The notes beneath the pieces are model-generated. The model did not search any database and was not told the origin of the DNA. It worked only from the letters and a program-made list of their open reading frames with translations. Shown here piece by piece: positions 1 to 7,870 of a stretch of 22,463 nt of DNA. This DNA is from Flavobacterium psychrophilum (lineage in GTDB: Bacteria > Bacteroidota > Bacteroidia > Flavobacteriales > Flavobacteriaceae): contig CAMCTL010000041.1 in NCBI GenBank assembly GCA_945878515.1, positions 1-22,463 on the forward strand, written 5' to 3'. The stretch's first letter is position 1, and each line of letters begins with the position of its first letter. A program made the position numbers and the translations under genes.

Positions 1-1448
1 CCATTGTTAACCGCTGGTGTTTCCATTGGAGAATTCAAATTGAATTTTAGGGTAATTTCACGACTCTCTAAAGGTTTAAGATCGGTATAATCCCAAGTCA
101 ATTTATCAGTTACTTGGTTATTTGTTGCAGGAATGGCTGAAACCAAATCCAAAACCGCATCGTTGAAGGTCAAATTTATGGAACCCGAATGCAATTGTTC
201 TCCTTTGTTTTTATAAACAATCCTATAAGTGGCATCAAAACCTGGTCTTGCGGCATCCATTGGCAAAGTAAGTACTTCTAAATCTTTATGAATACTTTTT
301 GGAGCAATACAAAAATTTTGTTTGAAAGGACTGGTTTGCGTTGGAAAAGTTACTGTAATGGAAGATGGTGTCACAGTATAATATTCGGGGTATTCTAAAA
401 TTGGGGTTAGAGTAAAACTGCCAGCGCCAACAGGAATGGAATAATCACCGGAAGCGTTGGAAATAATGCTTACTGTATTGGTTCCGCTCGTAGTTCTGAA
501 TTTTAATCGAGAATAGTTAGTGTCATTTGAATCGCAACCATCGGAGCTTATGTCAAGTTTCGAGTTGCCTTCTAAAGTATAAAAAGTGCCTCCTGGAGTA
601 AAAGAGCAATAGGTGTTGACTTCGCAGTTGTTGATGCCCTCTCTTTTAAGCACATATTTCACATAAATCAATTGCGATTCGGCAGCACAAATATATTCTA
701 GGTTTGGATTTTTTTCCAAATATATTTCTTCCTCTATTTTTGTATTTTTGATAAATAAACTGAATAAATTATTTGAGCCACAATACAATCGGTCAAGTTC
801 TTTTTGATAACTCAAATCTAAGGAGGTCAATTGATTATCAAAACAAGTTAAATACTTAAGTTTTACTGCGCTTGTAAGATCTAAAGTAGTGATTTGATTT
901 TCATAACAAGATATATTCTCAAGATTTACTAAACCTGTTAAATTTAAGGAAGTTAGTTTATTACTATCACAAGCTAGACTGGTTAGATTTACCAAACCTT
1001 TTAGGTCTAAGGAAGTGATTTGATTAAAATCACAGCCTAAACCTTTAAGACTTACCAAAGATTTTACATCTAAGGAAGTCAATTGATTGCTTCCGCATGA
1101 TAAGTTTTCAAGTTTTGTTAAACCCGTTAGATTTAAGGAAGTAAGTTTGTTATTAATGCAATTTAAAGTAATTAAATTACTAAAACTTGTTATTCCTTCT
1201 AGCGACGCAAAATCACGATCCGAAAAATCCAACCACGATATATTTTGAGCCTCACTGACTTGAATCTCAAAATCAAGATTGGTATCAATTCTACAATAAT
1301 TTCCAGCTAAATCTTTAGCCGTCCAACTATTGACATTAGCCCTCAACAAAGTATCTTTGAACCTCGCATCAGGAATATTCACAATTTGAGCATGAGCACT
1401 TACTAAAAAAAACAAACCAACCAGTAAAAAGTAGCATTTTTTCATCAT
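1..1448 (-). CDS. Secreted leucine-rich-repeat protein, 3' end beyond window
   Basis: An open frame runs from ATG at 1448 to the window edge, about 482 codons, with no stop, so the C-terminus is missing. Residues 1-20 form a signal peptide ending AHA, with Gln21 as the predicted first mature residue. About residues 73-236 hold seven leucine-rich repeats of 21 residues with the pattern L-x-C-x-x-N-x-L-T-S-L-(D/N)-L; each repeat carries a Cys at the same place. A beta-sandwich-like stretch with G-D-Y-S-I-P-V-G follows, then from about residue 395 a segment starting A-R-P-G-F-D-A-T-Y that resembles the DUF7619 repeat of flavobacterial surface proteins. Such proteins normally end in a T9SS sorting domain, which would lie outside the window. 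The second ATG at 1445 is an equally possible start. Likely role: surface adhesion or ligand binding; the ligand is unknown. Confidence 0.88.
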   Translation of the reverse strand, partial: MMKKCYFLLVGLFFLVSAHAQIVNIPDARFKDTLLRANVNSWTAKDLAGNYCRIDTNLDFEIQVSEAQNISWLDFSDRDFASLEGITSFSNLITLNCINNKLTSLNLTGLTKLENLSCGSNQLTSLDVKSLVSLKGLGCDFNQITSLDLKGLVNLTSLACDSNKLTSLNLTGLVNLENISCYENQITTLDLTSAVKLKYLTCFDNQLTSLDLSYQKELDRLYCGSNNLFSLFIKNTKIEEEIYLEKNPNLEYICAAESQLIYVKYVLKREGINNCEVNTYCSFTPGGTFYTLEGNSKLDISSDGCDSNDTNYSRLKFRTTSGTNTVSIISNASGDYSIPVGAGSFTLTPILEYPEYYTVTPSSITVTFPTQTSPFKQNFCIAPKSIHKDLEVLTLPMDAARPGFDATYRIVYKNKGEQLHSGSINLTFNDAVLDLVSAIPATNNQVTDKLTWDYTDLKPLESREITLKFNLNSPMETPAVNN

Positions 1449-1464
1449 ATAAAATTTAAGTAGT

Positions 1465-1491
1465 CAAATGTATAAAAAAGGATTAGGTCAA
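1465..1491 (-). promoter_or_regulatory. Bacteroidetes-type promoter for the LRR gene
   Basis: On the minus strand TACATTTG (1465-1472) matches the TAnnTTTG -7 box exactly, and TTG at 1489-1491 lies 16 nt upstream, one short of the usual 17-23 nt. Transcription would start near 1458, giving a leader of about 10 nt before the ATG. Prediction from motif only. Confidence 0.55.
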
Positions 1492-1705
1492 AGATGATTT
1501 TCGGACTAATAAAATCGCCTCGAAATAAAGCAATTATTTTTTATCATAGGTTAAGAAATTGACAATAAAGCCCTATTCCAATTGACATGCTATCCCAGAA
1601 ACTACTATAATCAACTCTTATCAATCATTTTAAAAATATTTACCTAAACAATTGATTTTTCTAGTAATTTCGTTTCTTTACAATTATTAACTAAAAACAA
1701 AAAAT

Positions 1706-2086
1706 ATGGGATTCTTATCAGCCTTAATAGGCAATGCAGGAACTGTGAGCCAAGAAAGTTTAGTAAAAGATTATGGCAAATTATTAATCGAAGGCGAAGA
1801 GATTGAATTGGGTTTCAAACTCATTCGAGATGTGTTTATCTTTACTACCAAACGTTTGATTTTGGTTGAAAAACAAGGTATAACCGGAAGTAAGATGGAA
1901 TACAAATCCATTACTTACAAAAGCATTTCTAGATTTAGCATCGAAACTGCAGGCACTTTTGATTTGGATGCGGAACTTAAGATTTGGGTTTCTAGCGAAA
2001 CAACGCCAAGCATTGTAAAACAATTCAATAAATCGGTCAATGTGTATGATGTTCAATTGGTATTGGCTTCGCACGTTTTAGGATAA
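1706..2086 (+). CDS. Small bacterial PH-domain protein (bPH_1/YvbH-like)
   Basis: This 126-residue protein has no signal peptide or membrane segment. Nearly all of it fits the bacterial PH domain bPH_1 (Pfam PF08000, formerly DUF1696), typified by Bacillus YvbH. The typical features are an N-terminal helix with L-I-x-G-E-E-I (residues about 27-33), then F-I-F-T-T-K-R-L-I-L-V (about 44-54) and a Y-K-S-I-x-R-F strand (about 70-77). The family is known as stand-alone cytosolic PH folds of uncertain ligand. The leader is A-rich with no clear Shine-Dalgarno; a weak -7-like TAATTTCG lies at 1665-1672. It is monocistronic, and a palindromic repeat starts directly at its stop codon and may terminate it. 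Confidence 0.85.
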   Translation: MGFLSALIGNAGTVSQESLVKDYGKLLIEGEEIELGFKLIRDVFIFTTKRLILVEKQGITGSKMEYKSITYKSISRFSIETAGTFDLDAELKIWVSSETTPSIVKQFNKSVNVYDVQLVLASHVLG

Positions 2087-2104
2087 AATAGTGTTTATTT
2101 TTTT

Positions 2105-2177
2105 ACCATATAAGGGATATAAGGACATTTAAGTTTTTGTTTGAATTAATCCTATAAACTTATATGCCTTATATGGT
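2105..2177. repeat. 73-bp palindromic dispersed element, copy A
   Basis: The ends are inverted: the left arm begins ACCATATAAGG and the right arm ends CCTTATATGGT. With flanking bases the perfect 15-bp arms span 2101-2115 and 2167-2181. Each arm is built of roughly three 9-bp units related to CATATAAGG. A second copy lies at 5671-5743, the same length and about 86% identical by eye (10 mismatches in 73). The shared sequence also includes AAAATAGTGT (2085-2094), which overlaps the PH gene's stop codon. It lies between two convergent genes, so the hairpin may act as a bidirectional terminator. Confidence 0.85.
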
Positions 2178-2236
2178 AAAATATATATCTGTTTAATCCG
2201 CGTCATCTGTGTCCAAATGATAACCGTAGCTATAGT

Positions 2237-3196
2237 TTACAATGCCGCCAAAACAGCCTCAATCTTTTCTAATTCTGCAATAGTAAAATCTACATTATCC
2301 AACGCATCTATATTGTTTTGCAATTGCAAAACCGAACTTGCACCAATCAAAACCGAAGTAATCCTATTGTCTTTGAGCAACCAAGCCAAAGCCATTTGTG
2401 CCAAAGTTTGATTTCTATTTTGTGCGATGTCATTCAAAGCAACAATTATTTTAATTTGTTCAGCAGTAATTTGTTCTGGTTTTAAAAATTGTGCTTTAGA
2501 CGCTCTTGAATTTTCTGGAATTCCGTTTAAATATCGGTCTGTCAAAAGTCCTTGTGCCAATGGCGAAAAGGCGATGCAACCAATTCCGTTATCTCCTAAA
2601 ACATCCAGCAAACCTTCTTCGGGCGTCCGAGCAAACATTGAATATCGTACTTGATGAATCAAACAAGGCGTTCCCAATTGTTTTAAAATGGCTGCGGCTT
2701 CGGCAGTTTTTTCAGGATTATAATTTGAAATTCCCGCATACAAAGCTTTTCCACTTCGAACTGCATAATCCAAAGCAGTCATCGTTTCTTCCAGCGGAGT
2801 TTCTGGGTCAAAACGGTGCGAATAGAAAATATCCACATAGTCCAAATTCATTCTTTTCAAGCTTTGATCCAAACTCGACAATAAATATTTGCGTGAACCC
2901 CAATCTCCATAAGGGCCGTCCCACATTCCATAACCCGCTTTGGTCGAAACCACAATTTCATCTCGAAGGTTTCCTTGAAAATTATTTTTAAGAATCTTTC
3001 CGAAATTCGTTTCTGCCGATCCTGGAATTGGTCCGTAATTATTGGCCAAATCAAAATGCGTAATCCCTTTTTCAAAGGCATTTTTTGCAATGCTTTCCGC
3101 ATTCTCAAAAGAATCTACCGAACCGAAGTTGTGCCATAATCCCAAAGAGATTTGTGGCAACAACAAGCCACTTTTTCCACATCTATTGTATTGCAT
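2237..3196 (-). CDS. yghZ: Aldo/keto reductase, YghZ-like (L-glyceraldehyde 3-phosphate reductase family)
   Basis: This 319-residue NADPH-dependent aldo/keto reductase resembles E. coli YghZ (AKR14A1), which reduces L-glyceraldehyde 3-phosphate and methylglyoxal. Family signatures seen are M-Q-Y-x-x-C-G-K-S-G at the N-terminus, S-L-G-L-W-H-N-F-G (17-25) and G-S-R-K-Y-L-L-x-S-L-D-Q-S-L-K-R-M (100-116). The catalytic tetrad is D49, Y54, K86 and H127. It is cytosolic, with no signal peptide, and somewhat shorter than the E. coli protein (346) at both ends. An AAAAGA stretch lies just upstream of the ATG. It follows bglX on the same strand after 90 nt, so co-transcription is possible. The substrate here is inferred from similarity only. 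Confidence 0.92.
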   Translation of the reverse strand: MQYNRCGKSGLLLPQISLGLWHNFGSVDSFENAESIAKNAFEKGITHFDLANNYGPIPGSAETNFGKILKNNFQGNLRDEIVVSTKAGYGMWDGPYGDWGSRKYLLSSLDQSLKRMNLDYVDIFYSHRFDPETPLEETMTALDYAVRSGKALYAGISNYNPEKTAEAAAILKQLGTPCLIHQVRYSMFARTPEEGLLDVLGDNGIGCIAFSPLAQGLLTDRYLNGIPENSRASKAQFLKPEQITAEQIKIIVALNDIAQNRNQTLAQMALAWLLKDNRITSVLIGASSVLQLQNNIDALDNVDFTIAELEKIEAVLAAL

Positions 3197-3286
3197 TTTA
3201 TCTTTTTTTTAAATTGAAAATTAGACTACGAATTTCAGGATATTTATTCAATAAATAATGCAAATGAACGGAATTCCCATATATTT

Positions 3287-5584
3287 TTACTCCAACTCAA
3301 AACTACCTTCCAAACCTTTATCGGAGCTTCCGCCCACCCTAATTTTAAACGTTCCTGGTTCGACCAAATAATTCCCTTCATTATCAAAAAAACCAAGTTC
3401 TTTATCGGTCAAAGTGAGGGTTACGATTTTGGTTTCGCCTTTTTTCAATTCGATTAATTCGAATCCTTTCAACTCTTTTACAGGTCGTGCTAAACTCGCA
3501 GCAATATCGTGAATGTACAATTGCACGACTTCTTTCCCGTCGTAATTTCCAGAATTGGTAACCTCAACTGAAACTTTTACTGTCTCTCCTTTGGCGAAAG
3601 CCGTTTTGTTAATTTTCAAATTTTTATAATCGAAAGTGGTGTAACTCAAACCAAAGCCAAACGGAAATTGTGGTGTATTCTCCACATCGGTATAATGTGA
3701 CCAAAATACGTTTCCAGCTTCATTTATTGGTCTTCCTGTACTATAATTATTGTAATAAATGGGACACTGACCTACATTTCTAGGAAAAGACATTGGCAAT
3801 TTTCCACTCGGATTATAATCTCCATACAACACTTGAGCCACTGCGTTTCCGGTTTGCGTTCCCAGCTGCCAAGCTTCAACAATAGCAGGAATATTTTTGG
3901 CTGCCCAAGGCAAAGCCAAAGGTCTTCCGTTGTTTAAAACCAGTACAATATTAGGATTTACCTTGAAAATTTCTTCCAATAACTCCTGTTGCAATCCTGG
4001 CAAATCAAGCGTGCTTCTGCTACGAGATTCTCCAGATTGATACCCATTTTCGCCCAAAACCATCACTACAATATCAGCATTTGCTGCTGCTTTTTTTGCT
4101 GCTTCAAAACCACTTCTATCAGTTGTGTTTAATACCAATTCATTGACAAAAGTGTTTTTTCCGAGGGTTAAATCTGCTCCTTTTTCATAAACCAAGGTAT
4201 TGTTTTTGTATTGTTGCATGCCCTCTAAAACAGAAACAGCCGAGTCGTCATCAGCTGCTAATCTCCAACTTCCAAGCGGACTGTTTTTGTCGTTTGCCAA
4301 AGCTCCAATTAATGCTATTTTTTGTCCTGATTTTTTTAAGGGCAATAAACTATTATCGTTTTTGAGTAAAACAATAGATTTTTTGGCCATATCTAGAACC
4401 GCGTCATTGTTGGCTTTGTTACCAATAATTGCTTTTTCTCGGGCTTCATCACAATATTTATAAGGATTATCAAATAAACCCAATTCAAATTTTACACGAA
4501 GAATTCTGCGAACCGCATCGTCAATCAGTGCCTCATTTACCTTTCCGTCCCGAACCAGTTGAACCAAATCATTGACATAATTATAAGATTCCATATCCAT
4601 ATCAGAACCTGCTTTTATGGCTTTTTCAGAAGCTTCTTTGCCATCTTTGGCGTAGCCGTGATCGACCATTTCTTTGATAGAACCCCAATCGGTAACCACG
4701 AATCCATCAAATTGCCATTTTCCTTTTAGAATATCTCTTTGCAAAAAGCTACTTCCCGTTGCAGGAACACCATTCAAAATATTAAAAGAATTCATAAACG
4801 TCCGAATTCCAGCATCGGTTGCTGCTTTGAAAGGCGGAAAAACTATATTATAAAGGGTCGAGTTGCTGATATCAACCGTGTTGTATTCTCGTCCAGCCTC
4901 GGCAAAACCATAGCCTGCAAAATGTTTGGCGCAAGCCGCAATGGTATTTACTTTCGATAAATCGGCTTTTGTATCGCCTTGAAAACCTTGCACTCGAGCT
5001 ATTGCAATTTTGCTTCCAAGATAAGGATCTTCGCCAGCGCCTTCCATCACTCTGCCCCAACGCGCATCTCTATAAATATCTACCATAGGAGCAAAAGTCC
5101 AGTTGATTCCCGCCGCCGAAGCCTCGTCTGCAGCAATTTGAGCTGATTTTTTGATGGCTTCTAAATCCCAACTCGCGGCCTCGGCTAACGGAATTGGACT
5201 TACCGTTTTATAGCCGTGTATCAAGTCGAATCCAATGATTAATGGGATTCCCAATCGGGTTTCCTCCACGGCAATTTTTTGAACCGCCCGCACTTCTTTC
5301 ACACCACGAACATTAAGCATAGAACCCACCCAGCCGTCTCTCAAATGTTTGTATTTTAATGCTTCGTTTCCACCTTTTGGTGCGGGTCCAGTTACTTCCC
5401 AAAACCCGTTGTACTGATTCATTTGTCCTACTTTCTCTTCGATTGTCATTTGCTTCATTAGCAAATCAATTCGTTCTTCAGTTGGTTTTGTCTGGTCAAA
5501 GTGCGGTTTCTTCTGTTGTGCGTTTAATGTAGAAACAGCACTGAAACAAATAATTGCGAGGAAAATTATATTTTTATCGATCAT
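3287..5584 (-). CDS. bglX: Secreted GH3 beta-glucosidase BglX
   Basis: This 765-residue glycoside hydrolase family 3 enzyme releases glucose from the non-reducing ends of beta-glucosides and beta-glucan oligosaccharides. A signal peptide ends S-T-L-N-A (22), with Q23 at +1. The GH3 N-terminal barrel covers about 35-370: the substrate-binding region has G-F-D (118-120) and K-H (220-221), and the nucleophile is D299 in V-V-T-D-W-G-S. The GH3 C-terminal domain covers about 405-600; E519 in S-G-E-S-R-S-R is the likely acid/base. A fibronectin-III-like domain closes the protein (about 685-755). Length matches E. coli BglX (765). There is no T9SS tail, so it is probably periplasmic. It would finish laminarin or cello-oligosaccharide breakdown, fitting the GH16/GH17 pair at the other end of the window. 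Confidence 0.95.
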   Translation of the reverse strand: MIDKNIIFLAIICFSAVSTLNAQQKKPHFDQTKPTEERIDLLMKQMTIEEKVGQMNQYNGFWEVTGPAPKGGNEALKYKHLRDGWVGSMLNVRGVKEVRAVQKIAVEETRLGIPLIIGFDLIHGYKTVSPIPLAEAASWDLEAIKKSAQIAADEASAAGINWTFAPMVDIYRDARWGRVMEGAGEDPYLGSKIAIARVQGFQGDTKADLSKVNTIAACAKHFAGYGFAEAGREYNTVDISNSTLYNIVFPPFKAATDAGIRTFMNSFNILNGVPATGSSFLQRDILKGKWQFDGFVVTDWGSIKEMVDHGYAKDGKEASEKAIKAGSDMDMESYNYVNDLVQLVRDGKVNEALIDDAVRRILRVKFELGLFDNPYKYCDEAREKAIIGNKANNDAVLDMAKKSIVLLKNDNSLLPLKKSGQKIALIGALANDKNSPLGSWRLAADDDSAVSVLEGMQQYKNNTLVYEKGADLTLGKNTFVNELVLNTTDRSGFEAAKKAAANADIVVMVLGENGYQSGESRSRSTLDLPGLQQELLEEIFKVNPNIVLVLNNGRPLALPWAAKNIPAIVEAWQLGTQTGNAVAQVLYGDYNPSGKLPMSFPRNVGQCPIYYNNYSTGRPINEAGNVFWSHYTDVENTPQFPFGFGLSYTTFDYKNLKINKTAFAKGETVKVSVEVTNSGNYDGKEVVQLYIHDIAASLARPVKELKGFELIELKKGETKIVTLTLTDKELGFFDNEGNYLVEPGTFKIRVGGSSDKGLEGSFELE

Positions 5585-5670
5585 GTTTAGCTATTGATTT
5601 TTGGATGGAAATTTGAATAATAAAGAAAACTGACTTCTAAGTAATGAGAACAAAATAGTGTCTTTTTTTG

Positions 5671-5743
5671 ACCATATAAGGCATATAAGAACATTTAAGT
5701 TTTTGATTGAATTGCTTATGTGACCTTATATGCCTTATATGGT
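5671..5743. repeat. 73-bp palindromic dispersed element, copy B
   Basis: This is the second copy of the element at 2105-2177. The left arm shows three tandem 9-bp units (CATATAAGG, CATATAAGA, ACATTTAAG) and the right arm is nearly their reverse complement. Upstream flank AAAATAGTGT (5652-5661) is also shared with copy A. It sits between the 5' end of bglX (start 5584) and the 3' end of tal (stop 5901). No flanking target-site duplication is obvious. The rest of the 316-bp gap (5585-5900) holds only the tal terminator. Confidence 0.85.
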
Positions 5744-5838
5744 ATGATTAAATGTATAACTGTTTCAACGCAACAATAAATGATTCCTTCTACTGAATAG
5801 TTGGAAGTTTTTTCAAAATTGCAACAATTTTATTGAAA

Positions 5839-5872
5839 AAAACCCACTAAATTTAAAAATAAAGTGGGTTTT
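5839..5872 (-). terminator. Rho-independent terminator of tal
   Basis: Arms AAAACCCACT (5839-5848) and AGTGGGTTTT (5863-5872) pair perfectly around a 14-nt A/T loop. Read on the minus strand the stem is followed by a run of seven T, 28 nt after the tal stop codon. Confidence 0.85.
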
Positions 5873-5900
5873 AATCTAAGCGCATTTAAAAATGCTGTTT

Positions 5901-6557
5901 TTATTTGTTTCCTTTCTCGAAATCGGCAACAAACTGAGCCAATCCAATATCCGTCAATGGATGTTTCAACAATCCTTCGATAGCGGAAAGTGGTCCAGTA
6001 ATGACATCAGCTCCAATTTTGGCACAGTTCACAATGTGCATAGTGTGACGAACCGATGCGGCTAGAATTTGTGTTTCGTAACCGTAATTATCGTAAATGT
6101 CTCTAATTTCTTGGATTAAATTCAAACCGTCGGTCGACACATCATCTAAACGACCAATAAACGGCGAAACATAAGTTGCACCCGCTTTAGCAGCCAACAA
6201 AGCCTGACCGGCAGAAAATACCAAAGTTACGTTCGTTCTAATTCCCTTATCTGAAAAATATTTGGCAGCCATAACTCCGGCTTTAGTCATTGGCAATTTT
6301 ACTACGATCTGTTCGTGCAAATCAACCAATTCTTCGCCCTCTTTGATCATTCCTTCCAAGTCCAATGCATTTACTTCGGCACTTACGTCGCCATCTACAA
6401 GGTTGCAAATGTCCACATAATGCTTCAAAATATTGTTTTTTCCGGTAATTCCTTCCTTCGCCATCAAAGATGGATTGGTAGTTACGCCGTCTAAAACGCC
6501 TAATGCTTGTGCTTCCTTAATTTGAGCTAAATTTGCTGTGTCGATAAAAAATTTCAT
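5901..6557 (-). CDS. tal: Transaldolase, short FSA/TalC-type
   Basis: This 218-residue protein belongs to the short transaldolase / fructose-6-phosphate aldolase family, a cytosolic TIM barrel of the non-oxidative pentose phosphate pathway that moves a dihydroxyacetone unit between sugar phosphates. Signatures are M-K-F-F-I-D-T-A at the N-terminus, G-V-T-T-N-P-S-L (24-31), the Schiff-base lysine K87 in V-V-K-L-P-M-T, and S-P-F-I-G-R-L-D-D. Length is typical for this subfamily (about 214-220). The downstream terminator at 5839-5872 is strong. A heptamer array at 6567-6622 occupies the leader, ending 9 nt from the ATG. Transaldolase is more likely than FSA in this phylum, but sequence alone does not settle it. 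Confidence 0.95.
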   Translation of the reverse strand: MKFFIDTANLAQIKEAQALGVLDGVTTNPSLMAKEGITGKNNILKHYVDICNLVDGDVSAEVNALDLEGMIKEGEELVDLHEQIVVKLPMTKAGVMAAKYFSDKGIRTNVTLVFSAGQALLAAKAGATYVSPFIGRLDDVSTDGLNLIQEIRDIYDNYGYETQILAASVRHTMHIVNCAKIGADVITGPLSAIEGLLKHPLTDIGLAQFVADFEKGNK

Positions 6558-6566
6558 ATTGTAAAG

Positions 6567-6622
6567 TTTAAGGTTTGTTGTTTATGGTTTGTTGTTTATG
6601 GATTACCGTTTATTGTTGGTAA
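6567..6622. repeat. Heptamer array H1 upstream of tal
   Basis: Eight consecutive 7-bp units fill 6567-6622, approximate consensus TTTrnkG on the plus strand. TTTGTTG recurs at 6574 and 6588, and TTTATGG at 6581 and 6595, so an exact 14-bp unit is duplicated; the outer units are more divergent. The array lies within 10 nt of the tal start codon, in its probable leader or promoter. Confidence 0.8.
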
Positions 6623-6691
6623 AAATACAAAATCAATTGTAATTATAATGTCAAATGAAAAAAGCATACATTAAAATTAATAATATTGGCT

Positions 6692-6733
6692 TCTCTATTT
6701 TCTATATTCTATTTTCTAAACTCTATTCTCTAT
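6692..6733. repeat. Heptamer array H2 downstream of the SDR gene
   Basis: Six back-to-back 7-bp units with consensus (t/a)(t/c)TCTAT occupy 6692-6733: TCTCTAT at 6692 and 6727, TTTCTAT at 6699, ATTCTAT at 6706, with two further variants. It ends 10 nt from the SDR stop codon. It shares its period but not its sequence with array H1 in the same intergenic region. Confidence 0.8.
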
Positions 6734-6743
6734 GTTCAAAAGG

Positions 6744-7547
6744 CTACAATTTATAATGATTCATCAACATTTTTTCATAGATTTTATCAGGTAAAACTCT
6801 CTTTAGTACAATCGAAAATTTCTGCATAAACACACCTACTTTGTAATGGATTTTTGGATTTGGATTTTGAATAATTTTATAAACCGCTTCAGCCATTTCA
6901 TTGGGATTACTGCCACTATCAACGTGATTGTCCATCAATTTCAAAGTATTCCCGTAAGGCGTTTCATAAGCTGAATTCTTAATTACTGGAGCGTGAAAAC
7001 GACCTGACGCAATATTAGTTGCAAAATCGCCTGGAGCCACATTCGTTATCTGTATTCCAAAAGATTTTACTTCCATTCTTAAGGCTTCGGTAATGAGTTC
7101 TAAAGCGCCTTTTGATGCCGAATAAACACTGCGATAAGGCAAACCCATATAAGCAGCAATCGAAGTAATATTGATAATCATACCTGATTTTTGAACGCGC
7201 ATTTGAGGTAAAATGGCTTTCATCACTTCTATTGGACCAAAGAAATTAGTTTCAAAATTATTCTTGATTTCAACCGTTGGGATTTCCTCCAAAGGTCCTG
7301 TAATTCCGACACCAGCATTATTAATGACAATGTCTAATCGTCCTGATAAAGCAATAATTTTGGAGACAGCCTCTTGAATAGAATCTGCATTTCGAACATC
7401 TAAAGCAATCAATGGAAAAACAGAATTCAAAACCCGTTCAGGATTTCTACTAGTTCCATAAACAATGAATCCTTTATGATGCAAAAATTCACCAATAGAT
7501 TTCCCTATTCCAGAAGAACCGCCGGTGATTAGAACTACTTTTGCCAT
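6744..7547 (-). CDS. Short-chain dehydrogenase/reductase (SDR), classical type
   Basis: This 267-residue NAD(P)-dependent oxidoreductase has the full classical SDR set: nucleotide-binding T-G-G-S-S-G-I-G (8-15), N-N-A-G (76-79), catalytic S129 in N-I-T-S, and Y142-x-x-x-K146 in V-Y-S-A-S-K. T-S-R (32-34) after the second strand suggests NADP preference. P-G-D-F-A-T-N (172-178) is the usual segment after the active site. The last 40 or so residues are basic and hydrophobic, as in SDRs acting on retinol- or sterol-like lipids, but no substrate can be assigned. Both ends of the gene are bordered by 7-bp-period arrays (H2 about 10 nt past the stop, H3 about 5 nt before the ATG). No clear -7 box is seen upstream. 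Confidence 0.92.
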   Translation of the reverse strand: MAKVVLITGGSSGIGKSIGEFLHHKGFIVYGTSRNPERVLNSVFPLIALDVRNADSIQEAVSKIIALSGRLDIVINNAGVGITGPLEEIPTVEIKNNFETNFFGPIEVMKAILPQMRVQKSGMIINITSIAAYMGLPYRSVYSASKGALELITEALRMEVKSFGIQITNVAPGDFATNIASGRFHAPVIKNSAYETPYGNTLKLMDNHVDSGSNPNEMAEAVYKIIQNPNPKIHYKVGVFMQKFSIVLKRVLPDKIYEKMLMNHYKL

Positions 7548-7552
7548 TGCTT

Positions 7553-7658
7553 TGGGTTATAAGTTATGAGGTTATGGGTTTGAGGCTAAAGGTTTTGAGT
7601 AATTCCAATCTTAACTTTTCACTCCTAACTCTTAACCTTTAACCCCTAACTCCATCGG
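7553..7658. repeat. Paired heptamer arrays H3/H4 in opposite orientation
   Basis: The left half (7553-7602) has units related to TrrGTTA, with one 8-bp unit breaking the phase. The right half (7603-7658) has units of the type yyTAACy: CTTAACT at 7610, CCTAACT at 7624 and 7645, CTTAACC at 7631, TTTAACC at 7638. The halves are roughly reverse complements (GGTTA versus TAACC), so a transcript could fold into a long imperfect hairpin. It fills most of the gap between the SDR start and the SRP RNA region. Confidence 0.75.
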
Positions 7659-7663
7659 GTAAA

Positions 7664-7689
7664 AATAAAAAAATCTTCCTAATGGAAGA
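7664..7689 (-). terminator. Terminator-like hairpin downstream of SRP RNA
   Basis: TCTTCC (7674-7679) pairs with GGAAGA (7684-7689) over a 4-nt loop. On the minus strand the stem is followed by seven T and then further T-rich sequence. It lies about 50 nt past the mature SRP RNA 3' end; the stem is short but the T-run is good. Confidence 0.6.
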
Positions 7690-7738
7690 CTATTACATTA
7701 AAAAAGATTAGTTCGAATCTAGAAATGATGTTAAAAAT

Positions 7739-7831
7739 AGCAAGCGACCTACATCGCACCGCTCAACCACGTACCCTTGCTATGTTCCCATCCTGGGGGA
7801 TTTTGCAGGAGCTGGTCGTGTAGGACTTGCC
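7739..7831 (-). ncRNA. ffs: Small bacterial SRP RNA (4.5S type)
   Basis: Read on the minus strand, this about 93-nt RNA starts GCAAG and ends CUUGC, and adjoining CCUACA and UGUAGG extend the closing helix. The core CCAGGAUG, tetraloop GGAA, then CAUAGCAAGGG matches domain IV of SRP RNA, where Ffh binds; the conserved CAGG and AGCA(A/G) sides of the internal loop and the GGAA loop are present. The RNA is the scaffold of the signal recognition particle for co-translational membrane targeting. A near-consensus promoter sits immediately upstream (7836-7865), and a short T-run directly follows the 3' end. Ends are estimated from base pairing. Confidence 0.9.
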
Positions 7832-7835
7832 GGTG

Positions 7836-7865
7836 CAAATATACACACTTTTTATATTTTTGCAA
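7836..7865 (-). promoter_or_regulatory. Consensus promoter of the SRP RNA gene
   Basis: On the minus strand TTG (7863-7865), a 19-nt spacer and TATATTTG (7836-7843) match the Bacteroidetes consensus TTG-N17-23-TAnnTTTG exactly. The predicted start, near 7830, coincides with the first paired base of the SRP RNA. Confidence 0.85.
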
Positions 7866-7870
7866 GGACT

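Noticed and set aside
2217..2991. Plus-strand frames opposite the aldo/keto reductase
   Set aside because: Shadows of a well-conserved enzyme gene; no domain features.
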